Of a stretch of DNA of 64,000 nt, positions 8,396 to 16,656 are shown in pieces. Every line of letters begins with the position of its first letter. Within the stretch, counting starts at the first letter, position 1. The DNA is from Bifidobacterium sp. ESL0745. Its GTDB lineage: Bacteria; Actinomycetota; Actinomycetes; Actinomycetales; Bifidobacteriaceae. Below the pieces are notes generated by a model that was given only the letters and a program-made list of their open reading frames with translations, was not told the DNA's origin and ran no database searches. The stretch spans positions 1,178,001 through 1,242,000 of the forward strand of contig NZ_JAQTHX010000001.1 of the NCBI RefSeq assembly GCF_029433335.1, given 5' to 3'. Both the position numbers and the translations under genes were made by a program.

Positions 8396-8438
8396 GAAAC
8401 CCCAGAAAAAGTACCCCCCAAGAGAGTCGAACTCTTGT
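8396..8438 (-). repeat. Right attachment-like repeat overlapping the tRNA-Glu 3' end
   Basis: Partner of the repeat at 5517-5559. It spans the intact 3' part of tRNA-Glu and about 15 bp beyond it. The element would be the roughly 2.9 kb between the two copies, on the 3' side of the tRNA, as expected for integration that restores the tRNA. Confidence 0.7.
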
Positions 8439-8483
8439 TGTCAGATTGAAAGTCTGGTGTCCTAACCGTTAGACGAGGGGGGC
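8412..8483 (-). tRNA. tRNA-Glu (anticodon TTC)
   Basis: Minus-strand cloverleaf: acceptor arm GCCCCCC pairs with GGGGGGT, D-loop region TCTAACGGTTAGGA, anticodon loop CTTTCAA, T-loop GTTCGACTC. The 3' CCA is not encoded. Its 3' end has served as an integration site (see 5517-5559). Confidence 0.95.
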
Positions 8484-8769
8484 TAACAACCTACTTAGTT
8501 TAAAATACGAACTCGATTCAAGCAAGTACCGGCGTGTTGACCGCACAATAGCGAGCCATTGACCATCTGACGGCATCAACCGACAATCAAACTGACAGTG
8601 ACATTATGGGGCAATTACTCCAGTAAATCCCCGCAGCCAGTTCGGCAAAGTCACATTCACTCAGCCGATGATGCTCCAGCAGGCGACAATTCCGATACGT
8701 TCGATCGACAATTACCTTCGCTCAGCAATCACGATACGTTCGGTTGGCGGTTAACCTTTCATCAAACAA
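8484..8769. other. Intergenic stretch between trmB and tRNA-Glu
   Basis: No gene seen. The 11-mer CGATACGTTCG occurs twice at about 8690-8740 in a loose direct repeat. The promoter of tRNA-Glu should be within the left 80 bp. Confidence 0.35.
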
Positions 8770-9567
8770 TCATCGAGCCTCATAGGTGAAGTCGTGAATC
8801 ACGCGCCCTGCAGCGAGTCCCTTCTTCTCAAAGTTGGTGAGCACCCTGCCCTCATATCGCTGAGATTCCTTGAAGTCGGCGTGCGGCAGCGACGAAGCCC
8901 TATCCGCAGTCCCCTTGCCCACATGCTGCGTCGGCAACGAAACGCTGAACGTACCGATATTGGCGAAATCCTCGCGCCCATCCATCACCTCGTGGACATG
9001 CAGGGCATAATCCTCAATATCGGTGGCAATCCGCCACACCTTCCCCATACCCAGCGCCTTATGCACGTCATCGGCGAGCGCCGGTTGGACGATACGCCGT
9101 TTGTGGTGCCGCATTTTGGGCCAGGGATCAGGGAAGAACGTCCACACCTCTTCGACCACACCCGGCTCACACACCTTGAACAGTTCCGGCGCATTGACCT
9201 GGGCAATACGCAGGTTGGCAAGACCAAGCTTGCCCGCGCGCAGCATCGTATGCGCCACGCCGGGATCGTAGACCTCTACGGCAAGGAAATTGGTTTCGGG
9301 ATGTTCCTGGGCTGCGGCAACGACGTTCTCGCCCTGCCCGGTGCCGATTTCGATGACCAAAGGATGGTCGTTATCCCAGGTCTCAGCCACAAAATCGTGA
9401 TCGAACACAAATCCGGGCTTGATATCAAGCGAGCCCCCGCCCGCATTGACATCAAGCAGGAAATCCGGCGAATATTGCTGCCATGCCCGCTTGAGCCGAT
9501 CGTCAAGACGTCCCGTCCGCCGGACATACGAGAGCACATGATGGATTTTTTTCTTGTCTTCCTGCAT
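8770..9567 (-). CDS. trmB: tRNA (guanine-N7-)-methyltransferase
   Basis: 265 residues. The SAM-binding motif EIGTGQGE lies near residue 75. The family signature [15 protein letters not shown] lies near 145, followed by the C-terminal TNFEKKG. TrmB makes m7G46 in the variable loop of many tRNAs. The ATG at 9567 is preferred over an upstream TTG at 9576 because TAGACT lies 8 nt before it, compatible with a leaderless transcript. It stands next to several tRNA genes but has its own transcription unit, divergent from 9630. Confidence 0.95.
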   Translation of the reverse strand: MQEDKKKIHHVLSYVRRTGRLDDRLKRAWQQYSPDFLLDVNAGGGSLDIKPGFVFDHDFVAETWDNDHPLVIEIGTGQGENVVAAAQEHPETNFLAVEVYDPGVAHTMLRAGKLGLANLRIAQVNAPELFKVCEPGVVEEVWTFFPDPWPKMRHHKRRIVQPALADDVHKALGMGKVWRIATDIEDYALHVHEVMDGREDFANIGTFSVSLPTQHVGKGTADRASSLPHADFKESQRYEGRVLTNFEKKGLAAGRVIHDFTYEAR

Positions 9568-9616
9568 GGATTTCAAGTCTAGCCGATGGCGAACCCGTAA
9601 ATTCAGCTTCCCCGCG

Positions 9617-9622
9617 TAGACT
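9617..9622 (+). promoter_or_regulatory. -10 hexamer TAGACT of a leaderless start
   Basis: TAGACT ends 7 nt before the ATG at 9630, so transcription would begin at or next to the start codon. No Shine-Dalgarno sequence is present. The same geometry recurs at several other genes in this window. Confidence 0.5.
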
Positions 9623-9629
9623 GTGCGCT

Positions 9630-10364
9630 ATGCACGACAACGATTTCAATGCAAACGCTCAGCAAGACCAGCGCAATCAGCAGAGCCAACAAACGCCGTC
9701 TAATCCACAAGAGACCAGTAATACGGCTTTCCCCTACCAGACACCGCAATATACGCAGGCAAACCAGAACCCTTCCTACACCCAGAACACCGTTTGGCAA
9801 CAATCCGGAAACCCACGGAGCAACGGCTGCCAGAGCCCGCAAGCAGGCCAGCCTCCGTACCAATACGGATACGGATACGGAAACGGGCCGGCATCCGATT
9901 ATCAGGCATACGGTCCCATTCCTCCGACGGGCCCTCAGGGCTATTACTATGTTCCGGCTCCCAACCAGAAATGGAACACGCTTTGCATCGTCGGATTTAT
10001 ACTCTCATTCCTGATGCCGCTGATCGGCCTGGTAATCTCCGCAGTCGCGCTTGTACAGATCAATCGCAGTAGAGAGAAAAGCAAAGGGATGGCCATCGCC
10101 GGAATCGCCATTGGCGCTGTGATGACATTGCTGGAGATCGTCGTGGTCATCGCCCTCGTTTCGATCTTCCATTCTGCGTTGAACAACACGGGCTACGATT
10201 ACCATGGTTGCGTTGGCTCCGATTGCAATTCAAATCCGTTCGATGACGACGGGGATGACCCGGACGAGGACAATCAGGACACCGGCTATACCTATTATCA
10301 TTACGACTTTGAGCAAGTGCGACACGCTGAAACCGTTCCAGAGTTGCGTCTCGCCGAATTCTGA
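9630..10364 (+). CDS. DUF4190 membrane protein with Gln/Asn-rich N-terminus
   Basis: 244 residues in three parts. Residues 1-110 are low-complexity, rich in Gln, Asn, Pro and Tyr. Residues 113-180 hold two transmembrane helices with the DUF4190 pattern IVGFILSFLMPLIGLVIS and then KGMAIAGIAIGA. The tail has two cysteines and a long acidic run (DDDGDDPDED). Such proteins are common in Actinobacteria, and their role is unknown; the cytoplasmic N-terminus is probably disordered. The start is set by the leaderless promoter at 9617-9622. Confidence 0.75.
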   Translation: MHDNDFNANAQQDQRNQQSQQTPSNPQETSNTAFPYQTPQYTQANQNPSYTQNTVWQQSGNPRSNGCQSPQAGQPPYQYGYGYGNGPASDYQAYGPIPPTGPQGYYYVPAPNQKWNTLCIVGFILSFLMPLIGLVISAVALVQINRSREKSKGMAIAGIAIGAVMTLLEIVVVIALVSIFHSALNNTGYDYHGCVGSDCNSNPFDDDGDDPDEDNQDTGYTYYHYDFEQVRHAETVPELRLAEF

Positions 10365-10403
10365 GTAATATTAACACTCGGCTGCTTGATGAAAGCAAGC
10401 CAC

Positions 10404-10477
10404 GGCTCCGTAGCTCAGTTGGTTAGAGCGCCGCCCTGTCACGGCGGAGGTCACCAGTTCAAGTCTGGCCGGAGTCG
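10404..10477 (+). tRNA. tRNA-Asp (anticodon GTC)
   Basis: Acceptor GGCTCCG pairs with CGGAGTC. The anticodon loop is CTGTCAC, and the T-loop GTTCAAGTC is standard. CCA is not encoded. A terminator hairpin follows at 10491-10512. Confidence 0.95.
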
Positions 10478-10490
10478 CTCGAATGGTCTT

Positions 10491-10512
10491 AAGCCCGGTT
10501 CGCCGGGTTTTT
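10491..10512 (+). terminator. Terminator after tRNA-Asp
   Basis: Stem CCCGG-TTCG-CCGGG followed by TTTTT, 14 nt after the tRNA. Confidence 0.8.
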
Positions 10513-10523
10513 GATTTATTCAT

Positions 10524-10599
10524 GGCTCTGTAGCTCAGTTGGTAGAGCGAACGACTGAAAATCGTTAGGTCAGCGGATCGATGCCGCTCGGAGCCACCA
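10524..10599 (+). tRNA. tRNA-Phe (anticodon GAA)
   Basis: Acceptor GGCTCTG pairs with CGGAGCC. The anticodon loop is CTGAAAA and the T-loop ATCGATG is seen. The 3' CCA is encoded at 10597-10599, unlike in the neighbouring tRNA-Asp. Confidence 0.95.
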
Positions 10600-10606
10600 C
10601 TCAGGT

Positions 10607-10645
10607 CTCGAAACCAAGTAATCGCAACGGTTTCGAGGCTTTTCC
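10607..10645 (+). terminator. Terminator after tRNA-Phe
   Basis: Perfect 9-bp arms CTCGAAACC (10607-10615) and GGTTTCGAG (10629-10637), followed by GCTTTTCC. Confidence 0.75.
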
Positions 10646-10726
10646 ATTTCTTCACCGATAAGCGGATTACGGGGATACCGGCCAAACCCAGCATTTACCC
10701 AGCAGATTCAGGTTATAGAAGCGGAA

Positions 10727-10772
10727 GCGTTAAGATCCCGACACGAATCGCTTCATGCCAGGATCTTAACGC
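10727..10772. terminator. Perfect 12-bp inverted repeat downstream of the phosphatase gene
   Basis: GCGTTAAGATCC (10727-10738) and GGATCTTAACGC (10761-10772) with a 22-nt loop. It lies between convergent units, tRNA-Phe and the phosphatase gene, so a termination role is likely, but there is no T run. Confidence 0.5.
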
Positions 10773-10792
10773 TAGTATCGAAGGCTCGGAAC

Positions 10793-11302
10793 TCAGAGCT
10801 GCTTGGCCACCCAATCGACGATGTAGGGGGCGACGCCGTCAATCTGGTCGATGGCAATGTCGAAATCGCGTGGACCGCCGTACCAAGGGTCGACCAGGTC
10901 GATATCGCTTTCGTGGCCGGGCGCGGGCTTGGGCAGATTCGGATCGAAGCTGCGGTAAAGGTGCACTTCCGGCTTCTTGTCGGCCGGCAGAAGACGCAGG
11001 AGTCCCCTTTCGTGCGACCATGTCATCGGCAGGAACAGGTCGCTCTGCTCGATCTCCTCGGATGTGATGCGGTGCGCGAAATGATGTTTGGGAATCTCAT
11101 AGCCGCGTTGGCGCAACACACGCACGGCACGTGGGTCGATCGGATGGCTGTATTCCTCGTCGCTGACGCCACTGGACATCACCCGCACCTTGTCCCCCAG
11201 CCCGCGTTCCTCGAAATTGGCGCGCAGAATGATCTCGGCCATCGGGGAACGGCAGATATTGCCGGTGCAGACGGTCATGACGGTGTAAGGATGATTGGAC
11301 AT
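10793..11302 (-). CDS. Low-molecular-weight protein tyrosine phosphatase
   Basis: 169 residues. The P-loop CTGNICRS (Cys12, Arg18) starts the protein, and the acid/base aspartate lies in DLVDPWYGG near residue 135. These are the catalytic residues of the LMW-PTP fold. It dephosphorylates phosphotyrosine, perhaps arginine phosphate in some bacteria. The start at 11302 places the P-loop at the usual position; a longer frame to 11395 adds residues without homology. It stands alone, without a kinase or capsule genes nearby, so the substrate is unknown. Confidence 0.9.
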   Translation of the reverse strand: MSNHPYTVMTVCTGNICRSPMAEIILRANFEERGLGDKVRVMSSGVSDEEYSHPIDPRAVRVLRQRGYEIPKHHFAHRITSEEIEQSDLFLPMTWSHERGLLRLLPADKKPEVHLYRSFDPNLPKPAPGHESDIDLVDPWYGGPRDFDIAIDQIDGVAPYIVDWVAKQL

Positions 11303-11741
11303 AACTAAAGCAACTTTCCTCTGCAAAAACGGATGATGTTCGATACAGCCATCATAACGAACAGGCTGTAACGGGCTCAATCCGACAGACCACACATCAT
11401 TTGTTGTCTACGAATATCTACAAACGTAGATGCAACATCGTAAGGACCATTCGTATGTGGATCTATCGTCAGACCCGATATCGATATTATCGGTCAATAT
11501 TGCCGGTCAAAGGCAAAAGAAACAGGCACTATCATCATAACGTAGCCGTTTGCCGTAACCTATCGGAATCGGACATATCAGTATCAATGCAAATGTGAAA
11601 GGTACAGGAACAATCGTCGTAGCATAGTCGTTTACACGTGATTCTCAGAGACAATTGCCAATTCCGGCACAAATACAAAGAACGCAGACACAGCCACAAC
11701 GGTGGCCATATCTGCGTCAATTATTCAACGCGAATAACGAA
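11303..11741. other. Intergenic region between the phosphatase and folA
   Basis: 439 bp without a convincing gene. A poor direct repeat of about 30 bp (near 11524 and 11608, sharing CGT-GTTT endings) is the only structure apart from the folA terminator. Confidence 0.4.
11683..11716 (-). terminator. Terminator of folA
   Basis: Arms 11683-11697 and 11701-11716 pair with few mismatches (CGCAGA ... TCTGCG ends, GCCAC / GTGGC inner). On the minus strand TTCTTTGTATTTG follows. Confidence 0.7.
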
Positions 11742-12401
11742 TCAGGAATTCTTCTTATACGTGACGAAACGATAGGCTTCGACGGCACCTTCGGGTTTGC
11801 GCGGCGATGCCCATTGCCCTTCGCTCTCGACGCTCCAGGCCCTGTCGCGCACCAACTCGCCCATATCAGGCGCATAGGTATCAGCGTCGAAACGGCCACG
11901 AATATAGGTGACGTAGGCCTTGTTGGCGAACGGCATAATAGCGCGGAACAGCTGCGCTCCCCCGATCACCCAGATTTCGCTGCGATCCAGCCCATCGTCG
12001 GGAATGGCCTCCTGACGCGCGAAATCAAGCGCCGCTTCAATGTCGTTGGCGGTGGTCGCACCTGCTGCATGCCAGTTCGGATCGTGCGAAACGACGATAT
12101 TGTCACGGTTGGGCAACGGACGGTATTTCGGATCAAGCGAATCCCAAGTCTTGCGACCCATGATGACCGGATGGGAAACGGTCAATTCCTTGAAATGCTT
12201 CATATCTTCGGCGAGATGCCACGGTATCCCGCCATTGAACCCCAGCGCATCGGGACGCCCCTGCATATCCTCTGCACACGCCCAGATGAGATTCACCGAG
12301 AACGTCTTGACGACATCGTCCCCCCAGTCCTCAGTGGTTTTTTGCCCGGCAAGTCCGGGCTCGGGTTCGTGATAGCCGGTACGGCTACTGTCATGCTCCA
12401 T
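11742..12401 (-). CDS. folA: Dihydrofolate reductase
   Basis: 219 residues, longer than the usual 160 because of about 33 extra N-terminal residues before NLIWACAEDMQG. Key motifs are GIPWHLAEDMKHF with the catalytic acid, IMGRKTWDSL and WVIGGAQLFRAIMP. It reduces dihydrofolate to tetrahydrofolate with NADPH, regenerating the cofactor used by the thymidylate synthase encoded 150 bp upstream. AGGAG lies 8 nt before the ATG at 12401. An internal start nearer the fold cannot be excluded. Confidence 0.95.
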   Translation of the reverse strand: MEHDSSRTGYHEPEPGLAGQKTTEDWGDDVVKTFSVNLIWACAEDMQGRPDALGFNGGIPWHLAEDMKHFKELTVSHPVIMGRKTWDSLDPKYRPLPNRDNIVVSHDPNWHAAGATTANDIEAALDFARQEAIPDDGLDRSEIWVIGGAQLFRAIMPFANKAYVTYIRGRFDADTYAPDMGELVRDRAWSVESEGQWASPRKPEGAVEAYRFVTYKKNS

Positions 12402-12550
12402 TTCATATACTCCTTGAATCAGGCAATGTATCCAGTCTAACCAACGGTTGAGACGCGATTTCGCGCCGGTTGAAACCGCATCTCAAGCCAGGAAGCCATT
12501 CCGGACCGCAACCAGCACAGACCCTGTTGGCACAAGTCCGCAATACCATT

Positions 12551-13420
12551 TCAGACCGCAACCGGTGCCTTGATGGCCGGATGATGCTGATAATTGACGA
12601 TTTTGAAGTCCTCGTACTGGTAGTCGAAAATCGAATCGGCCTTGCGGATCTCAATTTGCGGGTACGGATACGGGTCGCGTGAAAGCTGGGTCAAAACCTG
12701 GTCGATGTGGTTGTCGTAAACATGGCAATCGCCACCGGTCCAGACGAACTCCCCCGGCTCAAGGCCGGTCTGCTGAGCCATCATCAAGGTCAAAAGCGAA
12801 TAGGACGCTATGTTGAAGGGCACCCCGAGGAACATGTCGCAGGAGCGCTGATAAAGCTGGCAGGAAAGCTTGCCATCGGCCACATAGAACTGGAAAAGCG
12901 CGTGGCAGGGCGGCAGCGCCATCTGCTCGACTTCGGCCGGGTTCCATGCAGTGACGATCATACGACGGGAATCGGGATGGGTCTTGATGAGATTCAACAC
13001 GTTGGAGATCTGGTCGATGGTGCGGTTCGGGTCATCCTTGGTCGGTGCCGGCCAGCTGCGCCACTGCACGCCGTAGACCGGGCCCAAATCGCCGTTCTCG
13101 TCGGCCCACTCGTCCCAAATGTGCACGTTGTGCCCCTGCAGCCAGCGCACATTGCTCGACCCCTTGAGGAACCACAGCAGTTCGTAGGCGATGCCCTTGA
13201 AATAAACCGTCTTGGTGGTCAGCAAGGGAAAACTTTTGGAAAGATCGAAACGCATTTGCCTGCCGAACAGGGAAATCGTGCCCGTGCCGGTACGATCGGT
13301 CTTGAGCGTTCCTTGCGTCAGGATATCACGTACCAGATCCTCATAAGGCATGGGAATATCGGTCTTTGGACGCGCGGGAATCTTATGACGAATTTCTTCA
13401 AGTTGTTCTTGGTTCAGCAT
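12551..13420 (-). CDS. thyA: Thymidylate synthase
   Basis: 289 residues. The catalytic cysteine is Cys172 in [12 protein letters not shown], with the folate and dUMP motifs [17 protein letters not shown] and [18 protein letters not shown]. It makes dTMP from dUMP with methylene-tetrahydrofolate. folA follows on the same strand. TAGAAT lies 8 nt before the ATG and there is no Shine-Dalgarno sequence, so the transcript may be leaderless. Confidence 0.97.
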   Translation of the reverse strand: MLNQEQLEEIRHKIPARPKTDIPMPYEDLVRDILTQGTLKTDRTGTGTISLFGRQMRFDLSKSFPLLTTKTVYFKGIAYELLWFLKGSSNVRWLQGHNVHIWDEWADENGDLGPVYGVQWRSWPAPTKDDPNRTIDQISNVLNLIKTHPDSRRMIVTAWNPAEVEQMALPPCHALFQFYVADGKLSCQLYQRSCDMFLGVPFNIASYSLLTLMMAQQTGLEPGEFVWTGGDCHVYDNHIDQVLTQLSRDPYPYPQIEIRKADSIFDYQYEDFKIVNYQHHPAIKAPVAV

Positions 13421-13958
13421 AGTTATTCATTCTAGCAACCTGGGGCGGCCTTACGCTTGCAACAAAGTGATCTGTCTCCATCAAAAATGCCGGGAAGCCA
13501 TCAATGGCATCCTATTCCCAACGCCAGGCCACATTATGCCAGAAAACGGCCACTAACGAATAATTCGCCCTATTCACGCTCTCATCAAAGTCCTATATTT
13601 CTTCATCTTGGCGCACCAAGTTATATAAAATCACTAAGAATTACAACAATTCTCATAAAAATGGGGCTCTTGGCGCACCAAGCAACCCTAAATCGATAAA
13701 AATGCCAGCAATTCTTGCAAAAATGAGGCTCTTGGCGCACCAAGAACCCCTAAAAAGATGAAAATGGGGTCAATTCTTCGATAAAATGGGGCTCTTGGCG
13801 CACCAAGAGGGTTGAAAAACAGCAATTTAGGAGTTTATTCCTCGAAACCGGGAAAGCGACGCTCCTTATTTGATGTTTTGCACGCTCGACCGGACTTAGC
13901 TATACATTGGTAGGGACACGCCTTGAAACAAACAAGGCACAACCGCGAGGAGATAATT
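13421..13958. other. Intergenic region between divergent thyA and the OsmC gene
   Basis: 538 bp, AT-rich. It holds the thyA promoter at the left end, the palindrome array 13607-13807 in the middle, and the OsmC ribosome binding site at the right end. No reading frame looks coding. Confidence 0.6.
13607..13807. repeat. Array A: four 14-bp near-palindromes spaced 62, 62 and 63 bp
   Basis: CTTGGCGCACCAAG occurs at 13607-13620, 13669-13682, 13731-13744 and 13794-13807. Each is a palindrome except for one base at the centre, and all four carry the same A. The spacers of about 48 bp are themselves related: CAATTCT starts 40 bp after each of the first three copies, and AAAATGGGGCT or similar precedes copies. 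The unit is therefore a tandem repeat of about 62 bp with the palindrome as its best-kept part. A homologous array in the opposite orientation lies at 59301-59501. Confidence 0.9.
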
Positions 13959-14375
13959 ATGGCAAAGAAACTGTGGGTGGAGCGTAACAAGGACGGTTCC
14001 TGGGACGCGTTCAGCGACGACGGCGCTCACATCAAGTTCGGGCACGGCAAGGGTCTGTTCAACCCCGGCGACCTGATGAAGGTGGCGTTGGCGGGTTGCG
14101 GCGCACTTTCCAGCCAGATGACCATCGAGAATTCGCTGGGCGAAGGCAAAGGTGCGAAAATCACCGTCGACGGCGATTACGACCGTGAGGCCGATGGCTA
14201 CACCTCCTTCCGCGAACAGGTGGTCATTGACGCGCAGAGCGCCGGCATTCATGGCGAGGACGTCGAAAAGCTGAAGGACCGCGTGGAAAAGCACATCGAG
14301 AAGTCCTGCACGGTGATGCACACCTATGAGGTCGCCACCCCGGTGACGATGGATGTCAAGGTGCTCACCAAGTAG
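13959..14375 (+). CDS. OsmC/Ohr-family peroxidase
   Basis: 138 residues. The two conserved cysteines are Cys47 (ALAGCGALSS) and Cys117 (EKSCTVMHT). They form the thiol centre that reduces organic hydroperoxides in OsmC and Ohr enzymes. The start ATG at 13959 has GAGGAG 7 nt upstream. It is a single-gene unit ended by the hairpin at 14396-14442. Together with Tpx (57342-57845) it gives the cell thiol-based peroxide defence, in line with a bd oxidase. OsmC and Ohr subfamilies cannot be told apart with certainty by eye. Confidence 0.85.
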   Translation: MAKKLWVERNKDGSWDAFSDDGAHIKFGHGKGLFNPGDLMKVALAGCGALSSQMTIENSLGEGKGAKITVDGDYDREADGYTSFREQVVIDAQSAGIHGEDVEKLKDRVEKHIEKSCTVMHTYEVATPVTMDVKVLTK

Positions 14376-14395
14376 GCCATCGCTTTATCAATAGT

Positions 14396-14442
14396 AAAAG
14401 GGCGGTGTCGATCATCCATAAGGAGATCGGCACCGCCCTTTT
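14396..14442. terminator. Bidirectional terminator
   Basis: Arms 14396-14413 and 14425-14442 are complementary over nearly 18 bp, beginning with AAAAGGGCGGTG and ending with CACCGCCCTTTT, so both strands get a T run. It separates convergent OsmC and universal stress protein genes. Confidence 0.85.
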
Positions 14443-14458
14443 ATACGTATTCGGGCAA

Positions 14459-15466
14459 TCAGTCCTTGTGCTGCGGATCGATGGAGGATTCGATTGCCTC
14501 GGCGGCCGAGCTGTCGGCGGTTTTGACCGATACCTGCTGTACGCCTTCGATGCCTTCGATGGCACCATCGGAACGGGATTTTTCGGCTTCGACATATTTG
14601 CGCGGCACCACGTAGACCGGTCCCGCAGCATGCTGGATAAGGCCCTGGCTAGTGGAACCGACCAGCAGACCGGTGAACCCGCCCTTACCACGCGAACCGA
14701 CCACGACGATGTCATGGTCATAACTCGCCTTGGTCAAGGCGCTTACCGCGGATTCAGGAACGATGGTCTTGGTGATCTTCAAATCAGGATGCGCCTTACG
14801 GATCGGGGCAAGCATTGATTCAAGGTCTTCCATATAGGAATCATAGACACCGTCCTCGTCGCTGACGCCTTGCAAGCCGGGCACCGCGTCAATGACGTCA
14901 AGCTCGGCACCGCGGTCGGCCGAAAGATCGGCGGCGATCTGCAACGCCTTCAAGCCCCACTGGCTGGCATCGATGCCGACAGCCACACGCTTGATGGTGT
15001 TGTTCAGATGCATGGTCTTGCCGTCATCGTCGGTGTACGGCACCACGATGATCGGGCAATAGGCATAGGCAGGCAGCGAGGAGCTGGTGGTTCCCAACAG
15101 ACGTTCGGCCAATCCGCCCTTGCCGCGGTTGCCGATGACGATCAGATTGTAATTACGCGAAAGCTCGACGAAAACGGACGAAGGATCGCCGGTGACAATC
15201 AATGTCTGCGCTTCGACGCCCTGCTCATCGGCAATGGCCTTGGCCTTGGAAAGAATCTCCTGCGCGTCAATGTGGGCCGCGTTGTCGTCACCCATTGAAG
15301 TATAGGTGGAATCGAACGAAACTGCCGCATAGCTCGGCAGCGAATAGGCACAGACAATCTGCAGCATCAATCCCGCGTGCTTGGCGTAATTCGCCGCCCA
15401 CCAAGTTGCCTTGTAGCTGGCTTGCGATCCATCGACACCTACCAGAATAGCCTTATCGTTTACCAT
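14459..15466 (-). CDS. Tandem universal stress protein
   Basis: 335 residues made of two UspA domains (about 5-145 and 158-290) plus a Ser/Ala/Glu-rich tail. Each domain has the ATP-binding motif: GNRGKGGLAERLLGTTSS and GSRGKGGFTGLLVGSTSQ. Usp proteins with this motif bind ATP and act in stress or growth arrest. A strong AAGGAGG lies before the ATG. Tandem Usp proteins are typical of Actinobacteria. Confidence 0.9.
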   Translation of the reverse strand: MVNDKAILVGVDGSQASYKATWWAANYAKHAGLMLQIVCAYSLPSYAAVSFDSTYTSMGDDNAAHIDAQEILSKAKAIADEQGVEAQTLIVTGDPSSVFVELSRNYNLIVIGNRGKGGLAERLLGTTSSSLPAYAYCPIIVVPYTDDDGKTMHLNNTIKRVAVGIDASQWGLKALQIAADLSADRGAELDVIDAVPGLQGVSDEDGVYDSYMEDLESMLAPIRKAHPDLKITKTIVPESAVSALTKASYDHDIVVVGSRGKGGFTGLLVGSTSQGLIQHAAGPVYVVPRKYVEAEKSRSDGAIEGIEGVQQVSVKTADSSAAEAIESSIDPQHKD

Positions 15467-15563
15467 GACTACCTCCTTGACATACGTGACACCGTTAAAG
15501 CGGTTCTGTTAAAAGAATACCAGTCTTGGGTTAAAACACCATCATTCTTCGCCGAATATCGAA

Positions 15564-15587
15564 AATGCGCCTCAAATGAGGCGCATT
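15564..15587 (-). terminator. Compact hairpin after the NlpC/P60 gene
   Basis: Perfect 11-bp arms AATGCGCCTCA (15564-15574) and TGAGGCGCATT (15577-15587) with almost no loop. On the minus strand TTTTCG follows. It would end the NlpC/P60 transcript. Confidence 0.65.
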
Positions 15588-15651
15588 CCTACCAGAAAAT
15601 TCGACAAATAAACCATACTTGTCAAACTTACCTATTCTAAAAACATGCCGG

Positions 15652-16434
15652 TCAGAGAACTCGGCGAATGGCATAGCCACTCTTGAACACATCGACAACA
15701 CGTGAGCATGAGGTGAGCTTCCCAGGATTGAGAGCGTTGATCACTTGACCGTTGCCGATATAAATCGCAGCGTGACCGGAGCTGGCGAGGATGTCGCCCG
15801 GCATCGCCTGTGACAAATCCGGAACGGCGCGACCTGCCGTGGCCTGATCGCCAGAAGTACGAGGCAACGCGATTCCCATTTGACCGAATACATACTGCAC
15901 GAAGCCGGAGCAATCCCATCCCGCCGGCGTATTGCCACCACGCAGGTAAGGGACTTTTCCATCGAACTGCATTGCAAAGCTGACCAGAGCTGAGGCGGAT
16001 TCGCCATTCGGAGGCGTTACGGAAACTGCCTGTGGCTGACTTGAAGACTGGTTATTGGAATTCGTCGCCGGGGCTTGAGCCAGCGGAGCGCGAGCCTGAG
16101 ACCTCGACGCCGCGGCTGCATTGGCAGCCGCCGTAGCGGCGGCTTCGGCGGCACGCTGTTGGGCGACCACTGCGTCCTTTTCGGCCTGTGACTGCGTTTG
16201 CGGCACATCCAGCGATTCGATACCACCCCAATCCGACTTGGCATCAACATCGGTGGAGGTCGACTCTTTGAGCAAATCCTTACGTACGACGTTCACCTTG
16301 CGGAACGAACGGGAGGAAGTAACCGGCTCGTTGTCTTCATTGGCGGCGAACGCGGAGGGAGACAATGCGCAGAACGCTGAGGCACTAAGAGCGAGAGCTG
16401 CTAGAGACGCACAAATCTTCGAAGCTTTTAACAT
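15652..16434 (-). CDS. Secreted NlpC/P60 peptidoglycan hydrolase
   Basis: 260 residues. An N-terminal signal peptide (about 1-31, ending ASAFA) is followed by an Ala/Gln-rich, partly coiled segment (about 80-140) and a C-terminal NlpC/P60 domain. The catalytic cysteine is Cys175 (WDCSGFVQYVF) and the histidine is His221 (SSGHAAIYIG); the third polar position is probably Asn233. Such enzymes cut the stem peptide of peptidoglycan and often act in cell separation. It lies beside a CHAP-domain protein on the same strand, 222 bp apart, so both may remodel the wall. Confidence 0.9.
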   Translation of the reverse strand: MLKASKICASLAALALSASAFCALSPSAFAANEDNEPVTSSRSFRKVNVVRKDLLKESTSTDVDAKSDWGGIESLDVPQTQSQAEKDAVVAQQRAAEAAATAAANAAAASRSQARAPLAQAPATNSNNQSSSQPQAVSVTPPNGESASALVSFAMQFDGKVPYLRGGNTPAGWDCSGFVQYVFGQMGIALPRTSGDQATAGRAVPDLSQAMPGDILASSGHAAIYIGNGQVINALNPGKLTSCSRVVDVFKSGYAIRRVL

Positions 16435-16656
16435 GCCTTCATGTTATCAGATAGCTGTAACATCTACGAGGCGACAAAACCGCAATCTTTGATGGAATAA
16501 CGCTTGTTCGCACTCATATTCAGCCGGTTGATAGAAGCTTGAAACAAAGGCAAATACGGCATCTTTTACAAGGAACATTCACCACACAACGGCGGGCAAG
16601 GCCCACCTGAAATCCAGCGACATATTTGCGCTGACATCGTAATCTGAGAAATAACC

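Noticed and set aside
11524..11637. Weak direct repeat of about 30 bp before folA's end
   Set aside because: Only about two thirds of the positions match and no regular array forms.
13607..13807. Array A read as a CRISPR array
   Set aside because: The repeat is only 14 bp, spacers are about 48 bp and are related to each other, and no cas genes are near.
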